37,434 nt of DNA from Rhodocyclaceae bacterium (GCA_008080565.1 VIKE01000025.1:51623-89056); one strand, 5' to 3'; positions 1 through 8,625 are shown, counted from the stretch's first letter. Notes: generated by a model not told the origin, from the sequence alone. Made by a program: numbers and translations.

Positions 1-284
1 GCCTGACCGACGACGAGCCGGATCAGGCAAAGATCACCGAATCCGTGCTCGAAATGATCAAGGAAGTGCAGAAGTACGTGCCGGGTTACCGGTTGGTCAA
101 TGGCCCGCTGTTCGATGGCAAGCGCGTCACGGTCTTCATGGAAGTCGCCGGCCTCGGCGATTACCTGCCCAAGTACGCCGGCAATCTCGACATCATGACC
201 GCCGCCGCAACGCGAACGGCCGAAATGTTCGCCCAGGAAATCATCGCTGGCACGATCCAGCTCAAGTCACCGGAGGTCGCATGA
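1..284 (+). CDS. Acetaldehyde dehydrogenase (acylating), C-terminal part
   Basis: This is the 3' end of a gene that begins outside the window; the frame is open from base 3 to the TGA at 282-284, giving about 93 residues. The part seen includes [20 protein letters not shown] and a following alanine/threonine-rich helix, which is how the MhpF/DmpF acylating acetaldehyde dehydrogenases end. In that family the enzyme turns acetaldehyde into acetyl-CoA with NAD+ and CoA, and forms a channelling complex with the 4-hydroxy-2-oxovalerate aldolase. The aldolase gene overlaps it here by four bases, which supports the assignment. The active-site cysteine and NAD-binding fold are not in the window and cannot be checked. 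I do not choose between the symbols mhpF, dmpF and bphJ. Confidence 0.88.
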   Translation, partial: LTDDEPDQAKITESVLEMIKEVQKYVPGYRLVNGPLFDGKRVTVFMEVAGLGDYLPKYAGNLDIMTAAATRTAEMFAQEIIAGTIQLKSPEVA

Positions 285-1339
285 TGAGCGCCGAGCAAAA
301 TCTCAAGGGTCGCAAGATCATCATCCACGACATGTCCCTGCGCGACGGCATGCACGCCAAGCGCGAGCAGATGAGCATCGAGCAGATGGTGACCATCGCC
401 ACGGCGCTCGACGAGGCCGGCGTGCCGATGATCCAGGTCACGCACGGCGCCGGCATGGGCGGCAACTCGCTGCAGCACGGCTTTGCGCCGCACAGCAACG
501 AGGAGTACATCACGGCCGTGGCGTCGCGGATGAAACAGGCTGTGGTGTCGGTCCTGCTCATTCCCGGCCTCGGCACGATGAAGGAACTCAAGTCGGCCTA
601 CGACTGTGGCGCGCGCAGCGTGCACGTCGCCACGCATTGCACCGAAGCCGATACCTCGCCGCAGCACATCGCCTTCGCCCGCAAGCTGGGCATGGACACC
701 ACCGGCTTCCTGATGATGGCTCACCTCAATACGCCGGAAGGCTTGGCCCAGCAGGGCAAGCTCATGGAATCCTACGGCGCGCAGACGGTGTACATTACCG
801 ACTCGGCCGGCTACATGCTGCCGGCTGATGTCAAGGCGCGGGTTGCTGCGTTGCGCGCGGTCCTCAAGCCGGAAACGGAAATTGGGTTCCACGGCCATCA
901 CAACATGGGCATGGGCATCGCCAACTCCATCGCTGCCATCGAGGAAGGCGCCAGTCGCATCGACGCTTCTGTCGCCGGACTCGGCGCCGGGGCCGGCAAT
1001 ACGCCGCTTGAAGTCTTTGCCGCCGTGTGCGAGCGCATGGGTATTGAAACCGGTTGCGACCTGTTCAAGCTCATGGACATGGCCGAAGACATCATCGTGC
1101 CAATGATGGACCACATGGTTCGCGTAGACCGTTCATCGCTGACGCTGGGTTTCGCCGGTGTCTATTCGACTTTCCTGCTCCACGCCAAGCGGGCTGCCGA
1201 GCGTTTCGGCGTCCCGTCGCGTGACATTCTGGTCGAGCTGGGGCGCAAGAAAATGATCGGCGGTCAGGAAGACATGATCGTCGATACGGCGATGACCATG
1301 GCCAAGGAACGCGGGTTGCTCAAGGACGCGGCCGCCTGA
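281..1339 (+). CDS. 4-hydroxy-2-oxovalerate aldolase
   Basis: This 352-residue protein belongs to the DmpG/MhpE class II aldolases, which split 4-hydroxy-2-oxovalerate into pyruvate and acetaldehyde at the end of aromatic meta-cleavage. The start shows the family signature [15 protein letters not shown], carrying the Arg and Asp of the active site. The metal-binding HGHHNMGMG motif is near residue 205 and [12 protein letters not shown] follows near residue 235. The length fits the family. The ATG at 281 overlaps the stop of the dehydrogenase gene and has GGAGGT at 272-277; a second ATG at 284 is an alternative. The product acetaldehyde is expected to pass directly to the dehydrogenase encoded just upstream. 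Confidence 0.93.
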   Translation: MMSAEQNLKGRKIIIHDMSLRDGMHAKREQMSIEQMVTIATALDEAGVPMIQVTHGAGMGGNSLQHGFAPHSNEEYITAVASRMKQAVVSVLLIPGLGTMKELKSAYDCGARSVHVATHCTEADTSPQHIAFARKLGMDTTGFLMMAHLNTPEGLAQQGKLMESYGAQTVYITDSAGYMLPADVKARVAALRAVLKPETEIGFHGHHNMGMGIANSIAAIEEGASRIDASVAGLGAGAGNTPLEVFAAVCERMGIETGCDLFKLMDMAEDIIVPMMDHMVRVDRSSLTLGFAGVYSTFLLHAKRAAERFGVPSRDILVELGRKKMIGGQEDMIVDTAMTMAKERGLLKDAAA

Positions 1340-1366
1340 TTGGCGCCGGTAACAGGAGAAGAAATA

Positions 1367-2122
1367 ATGGCTGAAGTCAGGGAATGGATCGTCGTCGTTG
1401 GTGCCACCGGTGCTTTCGGCTCGGTCATGGTCGAACGCTTTCTCGCCCGCGGGCTGGGTGTGCTCGCCGTGGCGCGCAGTGCGTCATCGCTAGCCGAACT
1501 GGCCGCGAAAAATCCGGGGCTGGTGCCCTGCGTGGCGGATATTTCCGATGACGCCTCCATCGAAATCATCAAGGCAGCGTTGCCTGGCCCGGTGCGCATG
1601 GTTGTCCATGGCCCCGGCGTGGCGGTGGGCGGTGGCGTACTGACCATCGCCACCCAGGCAATGATCGATGCAGTGAATATCAAGGTCGGCGGCTTCCTGC
1701 GGCTGGTGCGTGCGGTCGACGGGCACCTGTTGCCCAATTCGCGATTGGTCGCCATCGGCGGCCACTACGGTTTTGAGCCGACGGCCTATGCCGCCGCGGC
1801 CGGCGTCGGCAATGCCGCGCTGGTCAATGTCGTGCGCCAGATGAGCCTGGCCTACGGGGCGCGCGGCATAACGGCGCACCTCGTCGCTCCCGGCCCGGCC
1901 GATACCGAACGCCTGCGCCGGGTAGCGGCCGATCGCGCCAGGATGCTAGGCACGACGGTTGAAGCGGTTATGGACAGCATGCGGGCAGAGTCGTCGATTG
2001 GCGCCTTCACCGAACCGGGGCAGGTCGCCTGGGCGCTCGAAATGTTGCTGGCGCCGGAGGCTTCGGCAATGACAGGGTCTTCGTTGATGCTCGATTCAGG
2101 CCGTCGCCACGGTCTACCGTAA
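1367..2122 (+). CDS. SDR-fold protein lacking the usual catalytic Ser and Lys
   Basis: I start this at the ATG at 1367, which has AGGAG at 1354-1358; a longer in-frame reading from a TTG at 1340 lacks such a site. The 251-residue product has an N-terminal Rossmann motif, VVGATGAFG (residues 10-18), and ends with the SDR-like TGSSLMLDSGR. Tyr141 sits where the SDR tyrosine is expected, but the residue four positions later is Ala145 instead of lysine, and Gly131-Gly132 replace the catalytic serine region. It therefore looks like an SDR that binds a nucleotide but uses other chemistry or none. It lies 27 bases after the aldolase gene and is probably in the same operon. Its substrate is unknown. 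Confidence 0.8.
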   Translation: MAEVREWIVVVGATGAFGSVMVERFLARGLGVLAVARSASSLAELAAKNPGLVPCVADISDDASIEIIKAALPGPVRMVVHGPGVAVGGGVLTIATQAMIDAVNIKVGGFLRLVRAVDGHLLPNSRLVAIGGHYGFEPTAYAAAAGVGNAALVNVVRQMSLAYGARGITAHLVAPGPADTERLRRVAADRARMLGTTVEAVMDSMRAESSIGAFTEPGQVAWALEMLLAPEASAMTGSSLMLDSGRRHGLP

Positions 2123-2142
2123 AAAAGGGTCAAAATCGAAAT
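2104..2142 (-). repeat. Dispersed 40-bp element, copy A
   Basis: Read on the minus strand this matches the element found seven more times in the window: ATTTCGATTTTG, then a C-rich step and TTTTTT, then an imperfect CGGTTGACCGTGG (here CGGTAGACCGTGG). It covers the last codons and stop of the SDR-like gene and the ATG of the tautomerase gene, so part of both genes' boundary sequence is element-derived. Confidence 0.65.
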
Positions 2143-2572
2143 GCCGATTCTCAACTTCCATCTTGTTCAGGGGCAGCATGCGCCGGCTCAGGTCGAAACC
2201 CTGTTGCTCAAGGCCAGCGCGCTGTTTGCCGAAGTGCTGGCTTGCCCGATCGAGCGCATCCGCGTGTTCGCTACGGAACATCCGCCGCAGCACGTCTGCA
2301 TCGGCGGCCAACTGGTCAACAGGCACGCACAGGTCGCCCCGTATTTTTCCTTCATCGTCCTTGAGGGCCGTTCTCAGGCCGACCGCCAGCGCCTGCTCAA
2401 CGGTTTCACCGATCTCGTCGTCGACATTCTTGGCGCGCCGCGCGCCAATGTACGGGGCGGCATCGTGCCGGTGGCGCCATCGGACTGGAGTATCGGTGGC
2501 GTACTGGCCAGCGAGTTGCGGCAGGCCGAAATCGAAGCGCGGCGGTTGGCGGGGACAGCTGCGCCATCCTGA
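2141..2572 (+). CDS. Tautomerase-superfamily protein
   Basis: This 143-residue protein begins Met-Pro, so removal of Met would expose an N-terminal proline, the catalytic base of the 4-oxalocrotonate tautomerase superfamily. Near the C-terminus it has DWSIGG, resembling the WGxGG turn of that family. At 143 residues it is about twice the size of the classic short 4-OT subunit, so it resembles the fused or longer members (for example the CaaD and MSAD types) in size. It lies 18 bases after the SDR-like gene in the meta-cleavage operon, where isomerisation of a 2-hydroxymuconate or related dienol is plausible. A purine-rich AAGGG at 2125-2129 may serve as ribosome binding site. The exact substrate is inferred only from context. 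Confidence 0.72.
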   Translation: MPILNFHLVQGQHAPAQVETLLLKASALFAEVLACPIERIRVFATEHPPQHVCIGGQLVNRHAQVAPYFSFIVLEGRSQADRQRLLNGFTDLVVDILGAPRANVRGGIVPVAPSDWSIGGVLASELRQAEIEARRLAGTAAPS

Positions 2573-2670
2573 CGATCTGCCCCTGTACGCTGGCCAGCCT
2601 GCGCTACCAGCGCCTTCCACGGCGACCCCATAGGCGTCCGGGCTTGACCGTTTTGCTGGAAAACCGGATT

Positions 2671-2706
2671 CCCACGGTCAACCGGAAAAAACGGCCAAAA
2701 ATGAAA
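2671..2706 (-). repeat. Dispersed 40-bp element, copy B
   Basis: The minus strand reads ATTTCATTTTTGGCCG, then TTTTTTCCGGTTGACCGTGG, one of the best matches to the family consensus. It lies between the convergent tautomerase and regulator genes. A partial second core, TTGACCGT at 2645-2652, faces ACGGTCAA at 2674-2681, giving an 8-bp inverted repeat with a 21-base spacer. Confidence 0.8.
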
Positions 2707-2735
2707 TCTGCCGATTGTTCCCACCGGCCTCGTTC

Positions 2736-2834
2736 CCGTCACTCCCGCGGCCTCGACACGGCCCGGGACTCCGCTTCGCGGCTGGCGCAGCGGGAGTCGA
2801 GGGTGCTGGATTCCCGCTTGAGCGGGAATGACGG
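2736..2834. repeat. REP-like palindromic element
   Basis: The ends are near-perfect inverted copies: CCGTCACTCCCGC at 2736-2748 and GCGGGAATGACGG at 2822-2834. At the right end there is a strong hairpin, ATTCCCGCT (2810-2818) with AGCGGGAAT (2821-2829). This is the widespread proteobacterial type of repeat whose translation reads VIPAQAGIQ. It fills the gap between the convergent tautomerase and regulator genes and codes for nothing that I can support. Confidence 0.75.
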
Positions 2835-2925
2835 CGCCCAGATTCAGTCCGGGGTGTTTTATCGGGCCCCTTGAGAGGTGCCGAGCAACGCAGGGAATCG
2901 GCTCAGCCGGTATCGACCCAGGGTC

Positions 2926-3000
2926 GCCGCCTTCTTTGGCTAACTTTCTTCTTGGCGAAGCAAAAGAAAATACGCCCGCCAGCAAGGCGGAACCCGAAGC
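2926..3000. repeat. Second intergenic palindromic repeat
   Basis: A stem of the form TTTCTTCTTGG...GCAAAAGAAA lies at 2945-2968, flanked by GCCGCC and CGCCCGCCAGCAAGGCGG. Sequences of this kind recur between genes in many beta- and gammaproteobacteria. With the preceding element it accounts for most of the 2573-3044 gap; I see no gene there. Confidence 0.5.
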
Positions 3001-3044
3001 CCATTAAACCGACAACTGCCTAGCAATCAGCAAGATTGCTGCCG

Positions 3045-4820
3045 TTACCCTTTTTCCCCCGCCGGATGCGCCACCTTCTTCCCGGACAGCCGATAAGCCA
3101 CCCGCGCCCGCGTCGTGCCAAGTATCTTGGCTGCGCCGGAAACATTGCCCTGTGCCAGATGCAGAGCCTGCCCGATGGCATCTTCCTCCAGGCTATCCAG
3201 TGAAAGCTTCCCCGAGGCGAGCGCATCCCGGAGCAGAGCAGACAGATTCGGGGCGTCGGCCGGCGGTTCCGGTCGGCTGACAGCAGCTGCCGTCCGGGCC
3301 GGATCACGCCGGATATTCTCGCCGCTGGTAAACAGGTGCGAGATGTCGATGCCCCCATCCTCCGGGGCCAGAATAACGCCGCGCTCAATGAGGTTTTCCA
3401 GCTCGCGGATATTGCCCGGCCACGAGTAGAACAGCAGCGCTTCGAGCGCCGCCTCGGTGAAGCCCGTTACTTTGCGCTTGTGCAGGGCGCAATAGCGGTT
3501 GAGGAAGTGTTCGACGAGCAGCAGGATGTCTTCCTTGCGCTCGCGCAGCGGCGGGATATTGACCGGGAAGACATTGAGCCGATAAAACAGATCGTCGCGG
3601 AATTTGTCGGCTTCAACGAGATCACGCAGGTTTTCGTTGGTCGCAGCCACCACGCGGACGTCGACCTTGCGTACCCGCGTGTCACCAATGCGCTCGATTT
3701 CGCCTTCCTGCAGCGCCCGTAGCAGCTTGCCCTGGGCAACCAGGCTCAGTGTGCCGATTTCGTCGAGGAAGAGGGTGCCGCCGTCGGCTCGCTCGAAGCG
3801 GCCGGGGCGTGACTGGCTGGCGCCGCTGAAGCCGCCTTTTTCAACACCGAAAAGCTCTGATTCGATCAGTTGTTCGGGAATGGCGGCGCAGTTGATGGCG
3901 ATGAAGGGCTGTTCAGCGCGGTCGCTGATGTTGTGCAGGGTGCGCGCGAACTGTTCCTTGCCGACACCGCTTTCACCGAGAAAGAGCACTGTGGCCCGCG
4001 TCGGCGCGACACGCTGGATCATGTGGCAGACGGTATTGAAGCCAGAGGAGACGCCGACTAGATCGATCTTGTCGCTGACCTCGCCGGCGCTGGCATCGCT
4101 GCGCGGGAAGGCGAATTTCTTGTTACTCGGACTCTGCACGAAATCCTGCGCCTGCAGATAGCGAAAATCGGCATCCGGATCGTCCCATTGGTCGAGCGCT
4201 TTGCCGACGATCTTGCAGGCCGGGGCCCCCATGGCCTTGCATTCGACTTCACGGACCAGCATCTGGCGGCCGAGGAAACTGCTCAGGTAGCCGTTGGCGT
4301 AGCCTTGTTGCAGCCAGCAGACTGGCGTGTTGCTGTCGCCAAAGGTGGCCAGGTGCTGTTCGGCTTCGGCCGAATTGCGCCAGATGAATTCGCCATAGAA
4401 ATGCCCGGTTTCGACGTCAACGTCGAGGGCAAGGGTTTCCACCGAGACAAAGCCCTCCAGCGCGTGCATTTGCGGGCCCACGGCAAAGGAATCGAAGTCG
4501 TTGCTGTCCGGGCGAATGCGGCGGACCATTTCGGCATCGCGCGCGCCCGACTGGTAGCCCATGCGGGTAATCAGTCCCCGTGCTTTCTCGATGCCGACAG
4601 TTTCGATCAGCTCGCGCCGGATGGCGCCCAGCGATGAGTTGTGGAGCAGCACCATGCGCCGGTCGTCGAACCAGACTTCGCCCTTGCCCGGGACGAAACG
4701 CAGGCGTGCGGCGAGGTCGTCGATGTCGGGCAGGCGATGCTGGTCGTGGGCGCTCGGGCGCTGCAGGCGAATGCCCTTGTGCTGCACTGATTCCTGCATC
4801 GATTTATGGCCGTTGTCCAT
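3045..4820 (-). CDS. Sigma-54-dependent phenol-type activator (DmpR/MopR/XylR family)
   Basis: I use the ATG at 4820, preceded by AAGGA; a TTG 33 bases further out is the longer alternative. The 591-residue protein has, in order, an XylR-N/V4R aromatic-sensing domain (about 30-210), a linker, an AAA+ sigma-54 domain (about 250-490; Walker A GESGVGKE at 282-289, Walker B GGTLFLDEIG at 347-356) and a Fis-type helix-turn-helix at the C-terminus. The spacing of His119, Trp147, Cys168, Glu191, Cys194 and Cys202 exactly matches the phenol pocket and zinc site known in MopR (H106, W134, C155, E178, C181, C189), so a phenol-like effector is likely. The sigma-54 contact loop reads GGFSGA instead of GAFTGA. 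It probably activates a -24/-12 promoter upstream of the window. Confidence 0.92.
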   Translation of the reverse strand: MDNGHKSMQESVQHKGIRLQRPSAHDQHRLPDIDDLAARLRFVPGKGEVWFDDRRMVLLHNSSLGAIRRELIETVGIEKARGLITRMGYQSGARDAEMVRRIRPDSNDFDSFAVGPQMHALEGFVSVETLALDVDVETGHFYGEFIWRNSAEAEQHLATFGDSNTPVCWLQQGYANGYLSSFLGRQMLVREVECKAMGAPACKIVGKALDQWDDPDADFRYLQAQDFVQSPSNKKFAFPRSDASAGEVSDKIDLVGVSSGFNTVCHMIQRVAPTRATVLFLGESGVGKEQFARTLHNISDRAEQPFIAINCAAIPEQLIESELFGVEKGGFSGASQSRPGRFERADGGTLFLDEIGTLSLVAQGKLLRALQEGEIERIGDTRVRKVDVRVVAATNENLRDLVEADKFRDDLFYRLNVFPVNIPPLRERKEDILLLVEHFLNRYCALHKRKVTGFTEAALEALLFYSWPGNIRELENLIERGVILAPEDGGIDISHLFTSGENIRRDPARTAAAVSRPEPPADAPNLSALLRDALASGKLSLDSLEEDAIGQALHLAQGNVSGAAKILGTTRARVAYRLSGKKVAHPAGEKG

Positions 4821-4895
4821 GCGGGTTCCTTCGCTGCGCTCGTCGTCTGCCAACGCTAAGTGACAGGATTCAAAACGCCGATTATCGCGCGTGGA

Positions 4896-5693
4896 TCAAT
4901 AATTAGCGGCACTTTTAGCGCCAGGTTCTGGTCGGAATTCCTGGCGGAGATTGGAGGTGGCAGCGGCCAGCAACAGGGCGTCGACGCCGACGGCAATGAA
5001 ACGGGCGCCAGCCTCGAAGTAGCGTTGAACGATCGCCTTGTCGCCACACAGGACGCCGCCGCTTTTGCCGGCAGCGCAGGCTTTTTGCAGGCCGGTTTCA
5101 ATGGCCTGGACGATGCTCGGATGGTTGGATTGGCCGAGCAGGCCATACGACGCAGCGAGGTCGGCGGCGCCGAAAAAAATGCCGTCGACGCCGTCGACCG
5201 CAAGAATCTCGTCAAGGTTGTCGTAACCCAGCTTGGTCTCGACCTGCAGCAACAGACACATCTGATCGTTGGCCTGGGCGCTGTAATCCTGAATTCGACC
5301 CCAACGCGAGGCGCGGGCCAGCGCCGCGCCTACTCCGCGGATGCCTTCCGGCGGGTAGCGCATGGCGCGGACCAGACCGGCCGCTTGCTCCGCTGTTTCA
5401 ACCATCGGGATGAGCAGGGTCTGGACGCCGGTTTCCAGCAGTTGCTTGATCAGCACATGGTCGCCCTGCGGCGGGCGAACGATGGCGTGCGAAGGGTAGG
5501 GCTCGATGGCCTGGAGTTGGGCCAGAATGCTGCGCAGATCGTTGGGGCCGTGCTCGCCGTCGATGAGCAGCCAGTCGAACCCGGCACCGGCACAGATTTC
5601 CGCGCTGAAGGTTTCACTCAGGCCGAGCCACAGGCCAAGCAAGGTTTCACCCTTGCGCAGATCGGTTTTGAAGCTGTTGCGAGGTATGTCCAT
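4896..5693 (-). CDS. HpcH/HpaI-family class II aldolase
   Basis: The chosen ATG at 5693 gives 265 residues beginning MDIPRN; a TTG 42 bases upstream is possible, and the Shine-Dalgarno is weak for both. FDWLLIDGEHGPNDL holds the glutamate and histidine typical of HpaI aldolases. RPPQGD, LLLQVETK (metal-binding glutamate region) and GIFFGAADLAASYGL follow in the usual order. In this family the enzymes cleave 4-hydroxy-2-oxo acids such as 4-hydroxy-2-oxoheptanedioate to pyruvate and an aldehyde. The gene stops 75 bases before the phenol-type regulator on the same strand, so it may belong to the aromatic-degradation locus, but its own substrate cannot be read from the sequence. Confidence 0.85.
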   Translation of the reverse strand: MDIPRNSFKTDLRKGETLLGLWLGLSETFSAEICAGAGFDWLLIDGEHGPNDLRSILAQLQAIEPYPSHAIVRPPQGDHVLIKQLLETGVQTLLIPMVETAEQAAGLVRAMRYPPEGIRGVGAALARASRWGRIQDYSAQANDQMCLLLQVETKLGYDNLDEILAVDGVDGIFFGAADLAASYGLLGQSNHPSIVQAIETGLQKACAAGKSGGVLCGDKAIVQRYFEAGARFIAVGVDALLLAAATSNLRQEFRPEPGAKSAANY

Positions 5694-6036
5694 GACAGGA
5701 TAGCGTTCCGGTGTTGATTGACGTCCGGTCGCCAATCTGCCCCTCGTCTTTCAGTTAGTGGCTTGGCCATGCCGAACGGCAGTCAGTCAAAATCGAACAC
5801 TATGTAGGCAGTGGCGCATGCTGTCCAATACGGATGCACGAGTGGATCAATACCTGTTCGGTATGTCTGCGAGGAAGGCCGCAAATGCCTTTGTGCCTCA
5901 TCCTGTGTGATGGCGGGGTGGGATCTGTTGACCGTTCGGGACTGGGAAGTCCCTTTCATTCTAGTGTGGCAACTCGCTGCTCGAAGCCAAAAGGATCAAA
6001 TGGATCAAATGGATGGCTTCGAGTAAGTTGGCACGT
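5694..6036. other. Intergenic region with two hairpins, no supported gene
   Basis: This 343-base gap lies downstream of suhB and upstream of the HpaI-type aldolase, both on the minus strand. GGGACT/AGTCCC (5938-5953, four-base loop) forms a small hairpin. CTCGAAGCC at 5980-5988 pairs perfectly with GGCTTCGAG at 6015-6023; its loop holds two tandem GGATCAAAT units. The second hairpin sits just after the suhB stop and may end its transcript, although it has no T-run. A 71-codon frame over this region resembles nothing I know and is not called. Confidence 0.5.
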
Positions 6037-6849
6037 TCAGCCGCGGATGGAGTCCGGCAGTTTGTCCTCGATCAGCTTCAACAAGGGGGCGAACACCTTG
6101 GGGGTGCCGGCTACCAGATTGCCACTTTCCAGATAGGTTGCATCGCCGCGCAAGTCGCTGACGAGGCCGCCTGCCTCCGAAATCAGCAGCGCACCTGCTG
6201 CCATATCCCACGGCGAAAGACCGAATTCCCAGAAACCGTCGTACCGGCCGCAGGCTACATAGGCGAGATCAAGCGAGGCAGCGCCGGGGCGGCGCTGACC
6301 GGCCGTTTTCTGGGCCAGTTCCTTGAAAATCGCGATGTAGGTGTCAATATGATCAAACATCCGGTAAGGGAAACCCGTGCCAATCAGTGAGTCCTGCAGC
6401 TTGTTACGCTTCGAGACACGGATGCGTCGTTCGTTGAGGAAGGCACCGGCGCCTTTGCTGGCGGTAAACAGTTCGTTGCGATTGGGGTCAAAAACGACAG
6501 CTTGCTCAACCAGGCCACCTCTTGCCAAGGCGATCGACACTGCATATTGCGGCATGCCATGGATGAAGTTGGTGGTGCCATCAAGCGGGTCAATGATCCA
6601 CTGGTACTCTGCCTCGTTGCTCCCCTTGCCGGCGGTCTCGCCGGACTCCTCTGCTAGAATGCCGTAGCTCGGATAGGCTTCCATCAGGACTTCGATGATT
6701 GCGGCTTCGGCGGCCTTGTCGACTTCGGTGACAAAGTCGTTGGGCTGCTTGGTAGTGACTTTGAGCAGGTCCAGGTCGTTGGAGGCGCGATTGATGATCT
6801 GGCCAGCACGGCGCGCTGCCTTGATGGCGATATTCAGAGTTGGATGCAT
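6037..6849 (-). CDS. suhB: Inositol monophosphatase family protein
   Basis: This is a 270-residue member of the SuhB/IMPase family, which removes phosphate from inositol-1-phosphate; in E. coli the protein also takes part in rRNA transcription antitermination. The metal-binding signatures are present in order: [23 protein letters not shown], and [15 protein letters not shown] near the C-terminus. The length matches E. coli SuhB. The ATG at 6849 is the natural start, just before the divergent trmJ gene. The two genes have only 66 bases between their start codons, so they must share a compact divergent promoter region. Confidence 0.93.
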   Translation of the reverse strand: MHPTLNIAIKAARRAGQIINRASNDLDLLKVTTKQPNDFVTEVDKAAEAAIIEVLMEAYPSYGILAEESGETAGKGSNEAEYQWIIDPLDGTTNFIHGMPQYAVSIALARGGLVEQAVVFDPNRNELFTASKGAGAFLNERRIRVSKRNKLQDSLIGTGFPYRMFDHIDTYIAIFKELAQKTAGQRRPGAASLDLAYVACGRYDGFWEFGLSPWDMAAGALLISEAGGLVSDLRGDATYLESGNLVAGTPKVFAPLLKLIEDKLPDSIRG

Positions 6850-6915
6850 GAGCTTAAAGAGCTGACGGGTGGCCGAGGCCGCCCGATTTATATTGGAAAG
6901 ATCGAATTTTACACC

Positions 6916-7677
6916 ATGAACCCTGAAGTCCTGCTTTCACGTATCAGAGTGGTGCTGTGCCGAACAAGTCATCCTGGCAATATTGGCGCGGCGGCACGTG
7001 CGATGAAAACGATGGGCTTGTCGAATCTCTATCTGGTTGAGCCGAAACAGTTTCCGGATCCGGAAGCCGACGCGCGGGCGACTTCTGCGGTCGACGTGCT
7101 GCAAAAGGCAAAAGTTACATCGTCGCTCAAAGAGGCGCTGGTCGGGGCATCGTTTGTCGTGGCGCTGTCGGCGCGTCAGCGCGACATCGGGCCGGTGATC
7201 GGGGCGCCGCGTGAAACGGTGGCGCGTCTGATTGCCGAAGCCGGGCAGGGCGAAGTGGCACTGGTCTTCGGCAATGAAACGGTTGGCCTGAGCAACGAGG
7301 AAATCCTGCATTGCCAAGCCGCGGTGACGATACCAACCAACCCTGAGTTCAGTTCGCTCAACCTGGGGTCAGCCGTTCAGGTTCTTAGCTATGAATGCCG
7401 GATGGCAGCCTATGCCGAGCAGCCGCCGGTGCTGGAACAGGGCGTCACTCCTTTTGCGTCTCCAGTGGCAACCCATGATGAGGTCGAGGGCTTGTATTCG
7501 CATTTGGAAACGGTGATGACAGAGACGGGCTTTTTCAATCCGGAGCAGCCAGGGCGTTTGTTGCCAAAGTTGCGCCGCTTGTTCGGACGGGTTCGCCTGG
7601 AAAAGGACGAGATCAATATACTCCGTGGTGTTCTGGCTTCCACCCAGGTTAAAACCGGGCACGGCCGCAAGAGCTAG
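6916..7677 (+). CDS. trmJ: tRNA (cytidine/uridine-2'-O-)-methyltransferase TrmJ
   Basis: This SPOUT-family methyltransferase would modify the ribose at position 32 of several tRNAs. The ATG at 6916 gives 253 residues and an N-terminus ([20 protein letters not shown]) that lines up with E. coli TrmJ. A longer reading from 6844 overlaps the start of suhB and is unlikely. The SPOUT knot motifs [12 protein letters not shown] and [18 protein letters not shown] are clear, and the latter region forms the S-adenosylmethionine site. It is divergent from suhB and ends six bases before the convergent HDOD gene. Confidence 0.92.
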   Translation: MNPEVLLSRIRVVLCRTSHPGNIGAAARAMKTMGLSNLYLVEPKQFPDPEADARATSAVDVLQKAKVTSSLKEALVGASFVVALSARQRDIGPVIGAPRETVARLIAEAGQGEVALVFGNETVGLSNEEILHCQAAVTIPTNPEFSSLNLGSAVQVLSYECRMAAYAEQPPVLEQGVTPFASPVATHDEVEGLYSHLETVMTETGFFNPEQPGRLLPKLRRLFGRVRLEKDEINILRGVLASTQVKTGHGRKS

Positions 7678-7683
7678 ACGGAC

Positions 7684-8562
7684 TCAGGCAAAAGAACTGC
7701 GCATCTCCGTAGCCAGTGCATCGATTTCAGGGCGCAGGTGGCCGTATTTTTCTTCCAGCAGTGACATTTCTGAAGGCATCTCCGGCTGGTCCTGCATCAA
7801 CCATTCGAAGTGTCCGCCACTGAGCATATTGGCGACGTAAATGATGTCCGACAGATTGCGAATGGTTGTCGGCGTTGGTCGCATGTGATCATGGTCGATC
7901 GTTGCCTCGACAATTTCCTCTGGTAATCCCAAGGCATTGAGCAGCGATACACCAATACTTTCGTGCCACTGGATGATCAAGTACTTGACACTGTCCGGGC
8001 GATGGCGAAGTTCCTCGTACTGGGTTGCACGATAGAGCATGTAGAAAGCGCCTAGATCGTGAATCAGTCCGGCCAGCATCGCTTCGTCAGGGTTTTGTCG
8101 GGTCATCCGGCGAGCAAGAATATTCGCCGCGGCAGCGCTATTGATCGAATGCTCCCACAGAGAATGCGTAATCTCGGAAAATTCGGCCATTCCCTTGGCG
8201 CGCATTAGCTGGGTCATGACAATCGACATTGATGCAGTTCGCACCGCATTGAGCCCAAGTCGGGCGATGGCAGATTTCAAATCTACAAGTATGCGCCCAT
8301 CCGGGTTGAAGGCAACGGAGTTCGCCAGATGGAGGAGTTTCGCAGAAATCAGTGGCTCCACTGCTACGGCGCGGGCAATATTGGCAATGCTTTGCTCTGG
8401 ATCGTGCAGTACTTTGCGCAGACGGAGGACAGCGTCGAAATAGGTGGGGAAAACAACTTCGCCGGAAAGCTCCTGGGCTATGTCGGCGAGCATCTGGAAG
8501 CGTTGCGACTTGAGCGCATCGCCTTTTTTGTCCTGATCGTTTTCTGAACCTGCAATCATCAT
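7684..8562 (-). CDS. HDOD-domain protein
   Basis: This 292-residue protein (start at one of two adjacent ATGs, 8562 or 8559) is mostly an HDOD domain, a degenerate relative of the HD phosphohydrolases. Visible family segments are LLHLANSVAFNP, HSLWEHSINSAAAANILAR, AGLIHDLGAFYMLY and HESIGVSLLNALGLP. HDOD proteins usually act as signalling adaptors without hydrolase activity; no output or other domain is attached here. The open frame extends upstream through the terminator and tRNA, but that extension cannot be real coding sequence. The ribosome binding site is weak, so translation may be low. Its partner is unknown. Confidence 0.85.
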   Translation of the reverse strand: MMIAGSENDQDKKGDALKSQRFQMLADIAQELSGEVVFPTYFDAVLRLRKVLHDPEQSIANIARAVAVEPLISAKLLHLANSVAFNPDGRILVDLKSAIARLGLNAVRTASMSIVMTQLMRAKGMAEFSEITHSLWEHSINSAAAANILARRMTRQNPDEAMLAGLIHDLGAFYMLYRATQYEELRHRPDSVKYLIIQWHESIGVSLLNALGLPEEIVEATIDHDHMRPTPTTIRNLSDIIYVANMLSGGHFEWLMQDQPEMPSEMSLLEEKYGHLRPEIDALATEMRSSFA

Positions 8563-8576
8563 GGCCCTATTATTCA

Positions 8577-8604
8577 ACAAAAACCCCACCTTGTGGGCGG
8601 GGTT
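8577..8604 (-). terminator. Rho-independent terminator of the tRNA-Val transcript
   Basis: On the minus strand AACCCCGCC pairs with GGTGGGGTT (one G-T wobble) around a five-base loop, then TTTTTG follows. It lies 21 bases past the tRNA CCA end and before the HDOD start codon. Confidence 0.85.
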
Positions 8605-8625
8605 CTGGTTTCGTTTTCTGGCTTC

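Noticed and set aside
2644..2874. A short open frame in the repeat-rich gap
   Set aside because: It is made almost entirely of the 40-bp element and the REP-like palindrome, with no ribosome binding site.
5781..5800. GTCAAAATCGAA resembling part of copy A
   Set aside because: No T-run or GTTGACCGT block adjoins it; the match is too short to count.
5926..5940. GTTGACCGT followed by TCGGG as a possible further element copy
   Set aside because: Only the nine-base core matches; the TTTTGGCC and T-run blocks are missing, so it was left out of the family.
5811..6026. A 71-codon frame upstream of the HpaI-type aldolase
   Set aside because: No family match, no good ribosome binding site, and it runs through the hairpin region.
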